64,000 nucleotides of DNA from Pseudanabaena biceps (GCA_013361095.1 JAATWA010000001.1:2706501-2770500), one strand, 5' to 3'; positions 35,864-45,162 are shown, counted from the stretch's first letter. Numbers and translations: made by a program. The notes: generated from the letters alone by a model not told the origin.

Positions 35864-36877
35864 TTAAGCTTTGCAGCCTTCAATGATGTGAATATCTTCA
35901 CTCGTGGGAATAATGCGGAGTAATTTTAGTCCTGCTTGCTCAAAAATATATTGAAATTCTGAAGCAGTGCGCTCTTTACCACCTGGACACATGACGAGCA
36001 TATTGATGTCTAGCATCTTTGCCGCCGCAGGCTCATTTCCTTCAGGAACTAGCTGCTCAATGACCAGAACTTTACTATCTTCATTCATTGCTTGCTGGCA
36101 ATTTTTGAGAATGGCGATCGCTCTCTCATCATCCCAATCATGGACAATATGCTTGAGTAGATAAGCGTCGCCACCAGTGGGAACAGATTCAAAAAAGCTA
36201 CCAATCACAAGTTGACAGCGATCGCTAATGCCATGCTTGTCTAAGGTCTTAGTTGCATTGTCGATTACATATTTCTCATCAAACAAAATGCCTTCACTGT
36301 CAGGATGTTTCTGCAAGATTGCTGCTAATAACTCCCCATAGCCGCCACCCACATCAACCAATACTTTGAACTCAGAGAAATCATAGATTGGAGCGATCGC
36401 GCGTAATTCAACTTCTGAGAAGTTATCCATACATCTCTCAAAAATTTTGGCAGCTTCAGGATTTGCGCCAAAATATTCAAACACACCTTTCCCAAAGTGG
36501 TGATCAAAAGCTGGCTCACCTGTTTTGACACTATGCAGCAAATTTCCCCATGCTTGATAATGTTCTGGTTCGCCCATCATGATTGCGGTGGGACAGAGTG
36601 TTTGGGGGCTATCGCTGCGTAAAAACTCGGCAAGGGGAGTCATCGCAAAGGTTTCTGGTTCAGTTTCAGTAAAGATGCCCACGCTAGCTAAAGCGCGTAG
36701 AACTCGGTATAGAGCTTTAGGATTTGCGCCTGTATTGGCGGCTAGCACTTCACAAGTTTGGGGTGTTGCGAGATGATCGGCGATCGCTAATTTTGCAGCC
36801 ACATAGATACATTGGGATACCCAGTACCCAGTGATCATCTGCATCATTTGAATATGGAGAGGCAATTGAGGAGGCAT
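35864..36877 (-). CDS. SAM-dependent O-methyltransferase (COMT/hydroxyneurosporene type)
   Basis: 337 residues. An N-terminal winged-helix dimerisation domain (about 10-100: GYWVSQCIYVAAKLAIADHL) and a Rossmann methyltransferase domain with motif I VLVDVGGGYGELLAAIL, the DAYLLKHIVHDWDDE catalytic-His motif and MLDINMLVMCPGGKERTASEF. Such enzymes methylate hydroxyl groups of small aromatic or polyene substrates. No biosynthetic cluster is adjacent. Confidence 0.88.
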   Translation of the reverse strand: MPPQLPLHIQMMQMITGYWVSQCIYVAAKLAIADHLATPQTCEVLAANTGANPKALYRVLRALASVGIFTETEPETFAMTPLAEFLRSDSPQTLCPTAIMMGEPEHYQAWGNLLHSVKTGEPAFDHHFGKGVFEYFGANPEAAKIFERCMDNFSEVELRAIAPIYDFSEFKVLVDVGGGYGELLAAILQKHPDSEGILFDEKYVIDNATKTLDKHGISDRCQLVIGSFFESVPTGGDAYLLKHIVHDWDDERAIAILKNCQQAMNEDSKVLVIEQLVPEGNEPAAAKMLDINMLVMCPGGKERTASEFQYIFEQAGLKLLRIIPTSEDIHIIEGCKA

Positions 36878-36927
36878 AAAGCAAATAATTTAGTGGTCAA
36901 CTTATTGTATAAGTTGCTGGACTTAAC

Positions 36928-36977
36928 TAAAAGCCCTCACAGCCTATGACGATCGCCACAGGCTGTGAGGGCTTTTA
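36928..36977. repeat. Palindrome, 18-bp perfect arms, 14-base loop
   Basis: TAAAAGCCCTCACAGCCT arms around a loop with CGATCG, between two leftward genes. It lies just beyond the proS stop (36991) and may terminate proS. Confidence 0.75.
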
Positions 36978-36990
36978 TATCTAACTGCGC

Positions 36991-38784
36991 CTAGCTACTT
37001 AACTCGTTTTTTAAATAGTCAACCACTGACTCGATCGCGACTAATGTCGCCACTTTCGTAGCCCGATTTACGATTTCGACTTTGCCATCAGCGATCGCTT
37101 TGCCAGTAACCACACGATAGGGAATACCAACGAGATCAGCATCCTTAAACTTTACGCCAGCGCGTTCGTCGCGATCGTCTAGTAGAACCTCTACGCCTGC
37201 GGTGCTGAGAGCAATATAAAGACTTTCGCCAACTTCCATTTGCTTAGCATCGCCTACATTGGGAACAGTGACAATCACATGGTAAGGAGCGATCGCCTTA
37301 TTCCAGATGATGCCATCTTTGTCGTGGGACTGCTCAACTGCGGCTTGAGCGAGGCGCGATACACCTAAACCATAACAACCCATGACTAGAGGAAGTTCTT
37401 CACCTTGCTCATTGGTAAATGTGGCTTTCATCGCTTGCGAGTATTTGGTTCCCAATTGGAAGATGTGACCGACTTCGATACCTCTCGCGGTTTGCAAAAT
37501 CTGTGAAGGATCATTCTCGGCGCGATCGCCTGCCATTGCTTTATCAAGATTGACAACGGTCGGCAATGTGAAGTCTTTACCCCAATTTGCGCCGACAACA
37601 TGATAATCAGCTTCATCTGCGCCAGTCACAAAATTCTGTAAATGCTCAACGGTGCGATCGGCTAGGCGTAGAAATTTGGGAGCGATACCTGCAACTTTAT
37701 CGATGTAGCTATCCTCTAGATTGGGAGAAATATAGCCAACAGGAAGCTTAGAGTGCGCCCATTTTTGTTGGGGGTCAGTATCGGCAACTTGGAGATTGAT
37801 AATTGCCTTGCCGCCATAATTTGCCGACAGTTTAGTCAATTCATTTTGGAGTTTTACTTCATTAACATCGCGATCGCCACGGATGCTAACTAAAACTAAA
37901 ACAGTAGTTCCATTGTCATAGACAACTTGATAGAGAACCTGCTTGGCAACTTGAGTAGAATCACATTTTAATAACTTACAAACAGATTCAATAGTGCCAG
38001 ACTTAGGCGTATGGATCTTTTCAAATTTATCGAAATGGGAAGGAATCGCATCAGGTGGTAAGGATATCGCCTTCTCAACATTGGCAGCATAGCTACTATC
38101 TTCAGTAAAGAGAATGTCATCCTCGCCTGCCTCCGCAAGCACCATAAATTCTTGCGAACCCGAACCACCGATCGCGCCTGAGTCTGCTTCTACAGCCCGA
38201 AACTTCAGACCGCAGCGATCAAACATTTTGCGATAGGCGCGATCCATTTCGTAATAGGTCTCTTTAAGACTGGATTCGGAGCTATGGAACGAATAGCCAT
38301 CTTTCATGATGAACTCACGTCCGCGCATTAGTCCAAATCTGGGACGAATCTCATCACGAAACTTAGTTTGGATTTGATATAAATGCTGTGGCAATTGACG
38401 ATAGGAACGAATTGTCTCGCGGGCGATCGCGGTAATCACTTCTTCGTGAGTAGGACCTAAACCAACTTCCCGATTAGCGCGATCGGTCAGGGCAAACATG
38501 ATCCCTTCCGCCTTGGTGTAAGTATCCCAACGCCCTGATTCTTGCCAGAGTTCGGCGGGTTGAAGTTGCGTTAAGAGGCATTCCTGCGCCCCTGTTGCGT
38601 TCATCTCTTCACGCACGATCGCCGAAATTTTTTGCAAAACGCGCCACATCAGCGGCAAGTAAGCGTACAAGCCTGATCCAACTCGTCTAATGTAGCCTGC
38701 ACGCAATAGTAATTTATGACTTGGTAGTTCTGCTTCGGCGGGATCTTCGCGGAGAGTGACCCAGAGCATTTGAGATAGACGCAT
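36991..38784 (-). CDS. proS: Prolyl-tRNA synthetase (bacterial type)
   Basis: 597 residues. Class II catalytic core with motif 2 region [31 protein letters not shown] and motif 3 [10 protein letters not shown]. An INS/YbaK editing domain is inserted at about residues 220-390. The C-terminal anticodon-binding domain shows [19 protein letters not shown]. It charges tRNA-Pro. [19 protein letters not shown] is the canonical N-terminus. Confidence 0.97.
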   Translation of the reverse strand: MRLSQMLWVTLREDPAEAELPSHKLLLRAGYIRRVGSGLYAYLPLMWRVLQKISAIVREEMNATGAQECLLTQLQPAELWQESGRWDTYTKAEGIMFALTDRANREVGLGPTHEEVITAIARETIRSYRQLPQHLYQIQTKFRDEIRPRFGLMRGREFIMKDGYSFHSSESSLKETYYEMDRAYRKMFDRCGLKFRAVEADSGAIGGSGSQEFMVLAEAGEDDILFTEDSSYAANVEKAISLPPDAIPSHFDKFEKIHTPKSGTIESVCKLLKCDSTQVAKQVLYQVVYDNGTTVLVLVSIRGDRDVNEVKLQNELTKLSANYGGKAIINLQVADTDPQQKWAHSKLPVGYISPNLEDSYIDKVAGIAPKFLRLADRTVEHLQNFVTGADEADYHVVGANWGKDFTLPTVVNLDKAMAGDRAENDPSQILQTARGIEVGHIFQLGTKYSQAMKATFTNEQGEELPLVMGCYGLGVSRLAQAAVEQSHDKDGIIWNKAIAPYHVIVTVPNVGDAKQMEVGESLYIALSTAGVEVLLDDRDERAGVKFKDADLVGIPYRVVTGKAIADGKVEIVNRATKVATLVAIESVVDYLKNELSS

Positions 38785-38909
38785 AGTTCAGAAAGTTTCG
38801 TTAGGGATACATCATCAAACTTGGTTTGTTGATGGTGTATTAGATTGTATCAGGACTGGAAACCTAGAAAACTTTTACAGCGTTTTGCGCTGAAATCCTC
38901 TTAATTGAA

Positions 38910-38960
38910 AGCCGCAAAGATGATGCCGTCCGCGTAGCGGACGGCATCATCTTTGCGGCT
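38910..38960. terminator. Palindrome, 24-bp perfect arms, GTA loop
   Basis: AGCCGCAAAGATGATGCCG outer arm and CCGC-GTA-GCGG core. It touches the stop codon of the leftward kinase-WD40 gene. Confidence 0.8.
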
Positions 38961-40905
38961 ATGGCAATTGCCACACTTTGACAGTGCGATCGGCGCTGCC
39001 ACTGACAAGGGTAGAATCTTTGGGACTAAAGCTAAGGGAAAGAACGGGAGCTTGGTGATTTTTGAGGGTTTGTGTCACCTTGCCAGTAGCAACATTCCAA
39101 ATATAAATATTTTTATCAATGCCGCCTGAAGCGATCGCACTCCCATCACGATTGAAGGTGACAGCTAGTACGCCGCCTGTATGCCCTAACAGAGTATTCA
39201 CTAATTTGCCATCTTGGACATTCCAAATTTTAACGGCTTGGTCTTGGCTACCACTTACTATAAATTTGCCGTCAGGACTAAAAGCGATCGCGTTCACAGC
39301 AGCACTATGCCCCGTAATCGTAAGGATTTCTTTGCCAGTTTTCACATCCCAAATCTTGATGGTTTTATCAAAGCTAGCACTGGCTAAGGTTTTACCGTCA
39401 GGCGCAAACGCGATCGATACAACTTTGTCCTTATGTCCTACAAAGGTCTTTAGCTCTTCCCCTTTGCGCCAGTCCCAGATTTTAATAGTTTTATCGGCAC
39501 TGGCACTAGCTAATATTTTGCCATCAGGACTATAGGCAACACTATATACCTGCCCTTCATGTCCTTCCAGATCGCGCACTGGCTGACCACTGCGGAAGTT
39601 CCATAGTTTAATCGATTTATCAATACAAGCTGTCGCAAAGGTATTGCCATTGGGATGTACAGCGATCGCATTAATACCTGAGATAGAACCGAGGTGATTA
39701 GATAATGTGCCGAAGGATTGATTACCGTTAACATTCCATAATCGCACCGTACGGTCATAACTACCGCTAGCAAAACTAAATCCATTAGGAAAGAAAGCCA
39801 CAGATCTCACCCAACCGCTATGTCCAGTGAGATTAAAGCGCAGTTGATAGGTGGGAACTGGCGACTCGGCAATCGGTGGTGAAGAGGGCGTGATTGGAGT
39901 AATTGTCGTAAAAAAACTGGATTTTGAGAGATCAGAGAGGTAAGGCGGTAAAACTACTGCCAGAAATCCAATTGGCACTATACATAAAAGCGCGATCGCC
40001 CAAGATTTTAGATTCTTTCCAATTGTCAACTGCGGCAATTGCATAGATTCGGAATCTAAGCCCGAAAGATTATAGAGGTCATAAAGCACTTCTTGAGCAG
40101 TCTGATAGCGCTCTTCTGGATAGTGCTTCACCATTTTATTGAGAATACGCGCTAATTCTGGATTTATGCGCGCACCCATTTGCCAATCTAATAGATTAAG
40201 ATCTTCACGGCGTAAGAGTTGGCTAGGATGTAAGCCTGTTAGTAGTTGTATGGCAGTTAACCCAAGGGCATAGATATCACAACTGGGCGTAAATTGCCCG
40301 ATCGCCTGCTCAAAGGGAGTGTAGCTAGGCGTACCGAGGATAACCCCATTCTGAGCAGCCGTTGCATATACTCCTTTAAGAATGGCAAAGTTTGTTAAGA
40401 CAAATTGACTGCTCCCAATCTGCTCCTGTTTACGATGAATCAAATTGCGAGGATTAATATCACCATGAACCATGTTATCCATATGGGCAATATGGAGACT
40501 GGATAGAACTTGTCTCAAAAAATTGATTGTTTCGGCTTCACTATAGAGCTTGCCTGCGGCAATTTCATCACTGAGACGATTTCCATTAATCGCTTCTTCT
40601 ACGATATAAAATTCCTCCTCTTGCTCAAAGTAAGTAGTGATTTTGGGGAAGTCGTTGCTGCGATCGCTAAGCTGTTGTAGTTTGGGAACTTCATTCCGAA
40701 ATAGCGATCGCACCCATTCCAGTTGTAAGTTAGTTTTACTAATTAGACAAAAACTTTTGGCTACCCATCTCGGCATTTCGGCAGCGATCGTATCTTCAAC
40801 TAGATAGGTTTGTCCATTCACATCATCAGCAAGCATCTGCACAACCCGAAAGCGTCCGCCTAAGAGATTGCCAAACGCTTTACTTAGTGTGGGTGATGTT
40901 GCCAT
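38959..40905 (-). CDS. Pseudokinase-WD40 repeat protein
   Basis: 648 residues: a Hanks-type kinase-like domain (about 15-275), a transmembrane segment (about 305-325, SWAIALLCIVPIGFLAVVL) and seven WD40 repeats (about 355-648), which form a propeller outside the cytoplasm by topology. In the kinase domain the Gly-rich loop is lost (LADDVNGQTYLVED). HRD is HGD (VHGDINPRNL) and DFG is NFA (VLTNFAIL), removing the metal-binding Asp. It is therefore probably non-catalytic and acts as a scaffold. The WD repeats have good GH...WD spacing (IKIWD, VKIWN). Confidence 0.88.
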   Translation of the reverse strand: MATSPTLSKAFGNLLGGRFRVVQMLADDVNGQTYLVEDTIAAEMPRWVAKSFCLISKTNLQLEWVRSLFRNEVPKLQQLSDRSNDFPKITTYFEQEEEFYIVEEAINGNRLSDEIAAGKLYSEAETINFLRQVLSSLHIAHMDNMVHGDINPRNLIHRKQEQIGSSQFVLTNFAILKGVYATAAQNGVILGTPSYTPFEQAIGQFTPSCDIYALGLTAIQLLTGLHPSQLLRREDLNLLDWQMGARINPELARILNKMVKHYPEERYQTAQEVLYDLYNLSGLDSESMQLPQLTIGKNLKSWAIALLCIVPIGFLAVVLPPYLSDLSKSSFFTTITPITPSSPPIAESPVPTYQLRFNLTGHSGWVRSVAFFPNGFSFASGSYDRTVRLWNVNGNQSFGTLSNHLGSISGINAIAVHPNGNTFATACIDKSIKLWNFRSGQPVRDLEGHEGQVYSVAYSPDGKILASASADKTIKIWDWRKGEELKTFVGHKDKVVSIAFAPDGKTLASASFDKTIKIWDVKTGKEILTITGHSAAVNAIAFSPDGKFIVSGSQDQAVKIWNVQDGKLVNTLLGHTGGVLAVTFNRDGSAIASGGIDKNIYIWNVATGKVTQTLKNHQAPVLSLSFSPKDSTLVSGSADRTVKVWQLP

Positions 40906-40973
40906 GAGCCTAACTCCAACTGCAATTCTTAAAATTAATTATAATCGAATCAGTTTCTTAAGCTCTTAAGTAG

Positions 40974-41071
40974 TTACTCCCTTCCCACCCAAGGATTAGC
41001 GGTGCGGCGCGAAGCGCCGCACCGCTAATCCTTGGGTTTTAATGCCTATTTTTAGACTGGGAAGGGAGTAA
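40974..41071. repeat. Nested palindrome: outer TTACTCCCTTCCCA, inner 24-bp arms with GAA loop
   Basis: The inner palindrome (40987-41037, ACCCAAGGATTAGCGGTGC, core GGCGC-GAA-GCGCC) is perfect. It sits inside a 14-bp outer inverted pair (40974-40987 and 41058-41071). A sister copy is at 56941. Confidence 0.8.
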
Positions 41072-41086
41072 GCATCAGTAAACTTA

Positions 41087-41123
41087 AAACCCAGATTGCC
41101 GTGCGGCACGGCAATCTGGGTTT
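41087..41123. repeat. Palindrome, 18-bp perfect arms, 1-base centre
   Basis: AAACCCAGATTGCCGTGC-G plus complement. The outer AAACCCAGATT matches the copy at 11735. Confidence 0.75.
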
Positions 41124-41173
41124 GGTTTCTTAGCTACTCAATAGCAATGCAAGACTAACTTCACTGATTATAT

Positions 41174-41713
41174 CTAGGTTTTGCTTGCAGGAACAACATA
41201 GAGAATGCCAGAAATCAACGTGAGTAATAATGCTAGCCAAAACACAAAAATTGCGTAGGGAAGTTTAATTAATAAAGCAGCGATCGCGATGATTTGGACT
41301 ACAGTCTTGGCTTTACCCCAAATGTTTGCTCCAACAACTGAACTTGCTTTAGCGTCGATCTCATCATTTGCCGATGGCGCAGCAGGCGCACCGCGCCAAG
41401 CCGTAATTAATAGCTCACGAGTAATAATCAAAAACACCGCCCACGCTGGCACTTGTCTCAATTCAATAAACAATAGAAATAAGGCGATCGTTAAAACTTT
41501 ATCAACTAGCGGATCAAGAAACTTCCCTAATTCTGTAATTTGATTAAGTTTTCTTGCTAAATATCCATCCAGCCAATCAGTAATCGCCGCGATCGCAAAT
41601 ACTGACAAGGCAATTAATCGCGTTAGTTCACTATCTTGCCAACTGAATAGCCCAAAAATAATTGGCACAGCAATCAATCGCGATAAAGTCACCCAAGTTG
41701 GCAATGTAATCAT
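41174..41713 (-). CDS. pgsA: CDP-diacylglycerol-glycerol-3-phosphate 3-phosphatidyltransferase
   Basis: About 179 residues, integral membrane, with several hydrophobic helices. The CDP-alcohol phosphotransferase signature is complete: DWLDGYLARKLNQITELGKFLDPLVDK (D-x2-DG-x2-AR-x8-G-x3-D-x3-D). It makes phosphatidylglycerol phosphate, the first step to phosphatidylglycerol, an essential thylakoid lipid. The ATG at 41713 (MITLPTWVTLSR) is the family start. Confidence 0.93.
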   Translation of the reverse strand: MITLPTWVTLSRLIAVPIIFGLFSWQDSELTRLIALSVFAIAAITDWLDGYLARKLNQITELGKFLDPLVDKVLTIALFLLFIELRQVPAWAVFLIITRELLITAWRGAPAAPSANDEIDAKASSVVGANIWGKAKTVVQIIAIAALLIKLPYAIFVFWLALLLTLISGILYVVPASKT

Positions 41714-41893
41714 AAACTTCCAAAAAAATATAGCTGTCGCTGATTGTACTAGTCCCCTAAACACCATGACTCAAGCATTTAGTATTTTCTGCTTGTACGC
41801 CAAGATCTTGGAAAGACAAGGTAAAGAGTCTTGATTTTTATTTATTTTATCGGTTTATAATGCTGTCAAGAAAAATAAAACGGTGGCGAAGTA

Positions 41894-42283
41894 ATGCAAG
41901 AAAAAGATTGGGGTGACGATGAGCTATGGATTGTGACGGCAACCTCACCAAATATTGCAGAGTCTCCCACGGGTCAGAAAAATGTAACTGGAAGTGGCAA
42001 TCCTTACGCACCACCTACAGTATTAGGAGAAGAACTTAAAGAAAGTCGCGTCAAGGCAGAGACTCTGGCGGCGCAAATGTCACAATTTGTGCGCGTGATT
42101 GGTCGAGTCTTTGCTGATGCTCAAAAACAAATTAATCCAGAGGCGGGTTTGCAACTGGATGAGGTTAAATTGGCGGTTGATATTTCGGCTAAAGGTGAAA
42201 TTAAGTTGCTAGGTACTGGTATCGAGACCTCTGGCAAAGGTGCGATCGAGTTAAAATTTAAAAGGGTCGATCCATCTAAATAA
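41894..42283 (+). CDS. Pepco-like domain protein (conflict-system associated)
   Basis: 129 residues. A disordered N-terminal about 45, then RVKAETLAAQMSQFVRVIGRVFADAQ and the C-terminal strand pattern LQLDEVKLAVDISAKGEIKLLGTGIETSGKGAIELKFKR. That resembles the Pepco-type domain found beside caspase- or trypsin-like peptidases in bacterial NTP-dependent conflict systems. No catalytic residues. It starts a tight four-gene cassette: its TAA overlaps the next ATG (TAATG), implying translational coupling. Family naming is from memory of the pattern. Confidence 0.6.
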   Translation: MQEKDWGDDELWIVTATSPNIAESPTGQKNVTGSGNPYAPPTVLGEELKESRVKAETLAAQMSQFVRVIGRVFADAQKQINPEAGLQLDEVKLAVDISAKGEIKLLGTGIETSGKGAIELKFKRVDPSK

Positions 42284-42468
42284 TGGGTAAAAAGAATCAT
42301 GAAAAATCAATTAATTCGCTTCAACAACGAATTATTGAGCATCAGCAAAAAATCGACACTGAGCTACAGAAAGATTATCCCGATACGGGACTAATTCGCC
42401 ACTGGCAAAAAGAGATTCGCGCCTTTGAACTCGGTATTGAAAAAGCACAAAAAAGACTAAGGAGATAA
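42283..42468 (+). CDS. Small coiled-coil protein of the caspase cassette
   Basis: 61 residues, nearly all helical and strongly charged: SINSLQQRIIEHQQKIDTEL, then LIRHWQKEIRAFELGIEKAQKRLRR. Overlaps the preceding stop by one base and precedes the next gene by 2 bases, so it is a real member of the operon despite its size. Unknown function. An adaptor linking the Pepco-like and caspase-like proteins is a guess. Confidence 0.6.
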   Translation: MGKKNHEKSINSLQQRIIEHQQKIDTELQKDYPDTGLIRHWQKEIRAFELGIEKAQKRLRR

Positions 42469-42470
42469 AT

Positions 42471-42746
42471 ATGCAGGTTACAGAGTTACCGATAAATTCT
42501 CTAGTAAATTCCTATAGACCAAAAACGATCGCAAATCCGACTCTTAATACTTTGATTGCTGAGTTAGGGGTTGAATGTCAGAGGGCGATCATGCTGGTGC
42601 ATCAGCTTCAATTACCCAATATTAGCGATCGCCAAAAGGTTGATGTATTGGCAGAGTTAAATGCTTCTATAATCCATTTGCAGTCTCATTGTGACGACGA
42701 TCTGCAAGAGCTAATTGCTGATGAGCTAGAAAGCATCACCGATTGA
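42471..42746 (+). CDS. Small helical protein of the caspase cassette
   Basis: 91 residues, soluble, predicted helical, with an acidic C-terminus (CDDDLQELIADELESITD). No recognised domain. Located between the coiled-coil gene and the metacaspase, with an ATG 2 bases after the previous stop and GGAG just upstream. It may be an effector-associated adaptor by position. Confidence 0.6.
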   Translation: MQVTELPINSLVNSYRPKTIANPTLNTLIAELGVECQRAIMLVHQLQLPNISDRQKVDVLAELNASIIHLQSHCDDDLQELIADELESITD

Positions 42747-42783
42747 GTTGCAATTCAAAACAACTAAGAAATTATAGTCAGCT

Positions 42784-43323
42784 ATGGCAAGAAATTGCGC
42801 GGTAATTGTCGGAATTAATGATTATGATGAGATTTCGCCTCTGAAATATGCCAAAAGCGATGCTGAGAGGATGCGTGATTTTTTCATGCAGGATTTGGGC
42901 GTTAGTCATGACGATCTGTACTTTTTTACCGATGACTCGCCGCGCAATACTCTGGGGCGCAAGACTCAGCCGACCTATGGCACGCTCAAGTCTTTTTTAG
43001 GCGATCGCTTTGCCAACCCTTTTCTATCCGCAGGGGATACGCTGTGGTTTTACTTTAGCGGTCATGGGATGCCCTGTGAGGGACGCGATTATCTCTTGCC
43101 TAGTGATGGCAATCCCCGTTCTGTTCCCGATCTAGCGATTCCTATTGGCTATGTGACGGAACGCATACGGCGGAGTGGGGCGGATAATGTGGTGATGTTG
43201 ATCGATGCTTGTCGCAGTGATGGCGCGAAGAATGCGGGTATGGGCATTGGTGAGGAGAAGCAACAGGGTGTAATTACGTTCTTTTCTTGCAGTCCGTCTC
43301 AGGTTTCCTATGAGATTGTGTGA
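42784..43323 (+). CDS. Metacaspase-like C14 peptidase, truncated by MITE
   Basis: 179 residues, essentially the caspase p20 domain. CAVIVGINDYDEISPLKYA opens the fold, FYFSGHG holds the catalytic His and VMLIDACRSDG the catalytic Cys. FFSCSPSQVSYEI would normally be followed by more of the domain and an associated C-terminal module. Instead, the last codons and the TGA come from the terminal repeat of a MITE inserted at 43318. The catalytic dyad is intact, so residual activity is possible, but the C-terminal part is lost. Confidence 0.82.
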   Translation: MARNCAVIVGINDYDEISPLKYAKSDAERMRDFFMQDLGVSHDDLYFFTDDSPRNTLGRKTQPTYGTLKSFLGDRFANPFLSAGDTLWFYFSGHGMPCEGRDYLLPSDGNPRSVPDLAIPIGYVTERIRRSGADNVVMLIDACRSDGAKNAGMGIGEEKQQGVITFFSCSPSQVSYEIV

Positions 43324-43483
43324 CCAAAATTTGATGTTCCACTTAATCAATGTATTCCCTATTCACAGCAGGTTTTAAGATTGGAATAACAATCAATAAA
43401 ATTATTATGAGAATAGTTCTGGGAAAATCTAAAAAAATTTAAAACAAAGGTTACAGACAAGCTACATCAAATTTTGGTCACAC
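43318..43483. mobile_element. 166-bp MITE with 20-bp perfect terminal inverted repeats
   Basis: GTGTGACCAAAATTTGATGT at the left is exactly complementary to 43464-43483. The interior is AT-rich and non-coding. No flanking target duplication is seen, and the sequence beyond the right end does not continue the caspase frame, which suggests a deletion accompanied or followed insertion. No parent IS with these ends lies in the window. Confidence 0.8.
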
Positions 43484-43511
43484 CTGATCGCTTTTGAATA
43501 CTGTCGTCTAA

Positions 43512-43787
43512 TTAGCGCGATTTAGGACGTGCCAAAAGAGAAGTTACTAGCAGAATAAAATCGATCTCATGTTTAAAAGAAAGCTTTTTTGGATGATGTT
43601 CTTCATTGGATTTGCAGTGTAACTCGCTCCAATCATAGTGAAATTCATATTTATCAGTCAAATAGCTACTTTCTTCCCAGTTTTCCGAATAGTGGATGCT
43701 TTCGCAAGTTTGGGGTGTTTCTGGAGGCTGGCAAGGTAGAATTATGAGTGTGGATGCAGCCAAAATCCTTAAAAATACTTTTTTCAT
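43512..43787 (-). CDS. Hypothetical small exported protein
   Basis: 91 residues with a plausible signal sequence: MKKVFLRILAASTLIILPCQ, basic then hydrophobic, with a Cys that could be a lipobox (ILPC). The rest is acidic and Cys/His-containing (TCESIHY, ELHCKSNEEHH). No recognised domain, no clear RBS, opposite orientation to its neighbours. It may be a real orphan or a chance frame. Confidence 0.4.
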   Translation of the reverse strand: MKKVFLRILAASTLIILPCQPPETPQTCESIHYSENWEESSYLTDKYEFHYDWSELHCKSNEEHHPKKLSFKHEIDFILLVTSLLARPKSR

Positions 43788-44012
43788 GGGACTAAATCCT
43801 AAATGTTGGTGATAGTAGAAAAAATTGGACTAATAACGTCCTAACTATTGATTTGTCTCCAAACCCTTATGTGAACTAAAGCTTGTACTCTTTCAGTTCA
43901 TATTTGAACAATATCTGTTGGCTAATCCTGCATAATCCCGCTTAATCCCAAGTTTGATCCTGATATGGTTTTAATGTGATAATTTGTCATTCCAAGGCAA
44001 TAGTGATTCAAA

Positions 44013-45038
44013 ATGCGTAGCTCTATTGAAGAGAAAAATAAACAATGGCAGGAATTTGTAGACCGTATTGCTAAAGAAGCTTTAGCCGACAACACTAGGC
44101 TGGTAAAAATATGCGTGGCAATGTGTGAACTATCAACGAAATGGACTGCATCTACAAAAGAAATTCAACTAGCTTATGATCGGATCTATGGAAGTAATGA
44201 TCCTGATAAGGTGGCAAGACCAGATAACGAAAAGACAAAAATTTTTTCAGGATTTTCCAAATTTATCGAAGACAACACTGATTTAAATCAGCAGTGTCAA
44301 CAAGAATGTAAAGATGCATATGACAAATTGTTTAGAAAAGACGGACGCAGCAGGACAGAAGGATTATTTAAAGTCTTGCGGTTTATTTATGAGCAAAATT
44401 TGCTACCTGAAAATAATGAATTACAGACTAAATCGCAGACAATAATAAATCCTATCTCTAAGGGTAGTAAAACTCCTTCAGCACTACCTGTCCACGAGAT
44501 CAAGAAAAACCCTGTGGAATTGGTGAGTATAAAGGGGATTGATTATCGCGAGTTGGAGGAACTGCTGAAGGCGCAAGAATGGCGAAAAGCAGATGAACTG
44601 ACGGCTAAATTGATACACCAGTTTGCTTATCGGGAAAAAGAGGTTTATCTAGATAGTGAGAAGATTGTAGCTTTCCCTTGCGAAGATTTGCGGACGATCG
44701 ATCAGTTGTGGGTGCATTACAGTAATGGCAAGTTTGGCTTTAGCATTCAGAAAAAGCTCTGGCTAGACTGTGGCGGCGAAATCGGCGAATTTGATCCTAA
44801 GGTGTTTAAAAAATTTGCTTCAAAAGTTGGTTGGTATCATCCACAAAAAGATAACTGGAGGACGCATACTGAATTTATTAATGACACAAAAAATACACAA
44901 AACCCTCTTCTAGCAAGCTTTCCAAAGATGTTGAGATTTTATAAAGGTAGTGGGGATGGGGGGTACAATGATTTGACTAATGGTTATCTCTTCTCTCTCT
45001 CAGTAATTTTTTCTTTGGCAATAAATTGTGAGCTTTAG
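44013..45038 (+). CDS. GUN4-domain protein with helical N-terminal module
   Basis: 341 residues. The N-terminal about 130 form a soluble helical module (KQWQEFVDRIAKEALADNTR) of unknown type, then a linker, and a GUN4 domain (about 175-300): YRELEELLKAQEWRKADELT, the FPCEDLRTIDQLWVHYSNGKFGFSIQKKLW segment and KVGWYHPQ. True GUN4 binds porphyrins and assists Mg-chelatase, but many cyanobacterial GUN4-domain proteins are fused to signalling or conflict-system modules. The tail after residue 300 departs from the family. Downstream of the Pepco-caspase cassette, possibly once part of it. Confidence 0.8.
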   Translation: MRSSIEEKNKQWQEFVDRIAKEALADNTRLVKICVAMCELSTKWTASTKEIQLAYDRIYGSNDPDKVARPDNEKTKIFSGFSKFIEDNTDLNQQCQQECKDAYDKLFRKDGRSRTEGLFKVLRFIYEQNLLPENNELQTKSQTIINPISKGSKTPSALPVHEIKKNPVELVSIKGIDYRELEELLKAQEWRKADELTAKLIHQFAYREKEVYLDSEKIVAFPCEDLRTIDQLWVHYSNGKFGFSIQKKLWLDCGGEIGEFDPKVFKKFASKVGWYHPQKDNWRTHTEFINDTKNTQNPLLASFPKMLRFYKGSGDGGYNDLTNGYLFSLSVIFSLAINCEL

Positions 45039-45097
45039 CAGGTAAGCATTATAGTCTTCCATCTTTTTTGTTACCTGTCACCACCGATTCTCCTGTA

Positions 45098-45162
45098 GGG
45101 CAGAGCATTCCCACCACAATCTATAAATTTTGCAATCATCTCAAATCGGGAATGTTCTGCCC
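45098..45162. repeat. Dispersed hairpin, GGGCAGAGCATTCCC arms
   Basis: 15-bp arms with one G:T-type difference around a 35-base loop. The same layout occurs at 45462, both followed by CCTCCAAC. Confidence 0.7.

Noticed and set aside
41894..43323. CRISPR-Cas-linked or Tn7-like cassette
   Set aside because: No Cas, Tns or repeat array; the genes match a peptidase conflict module instead.
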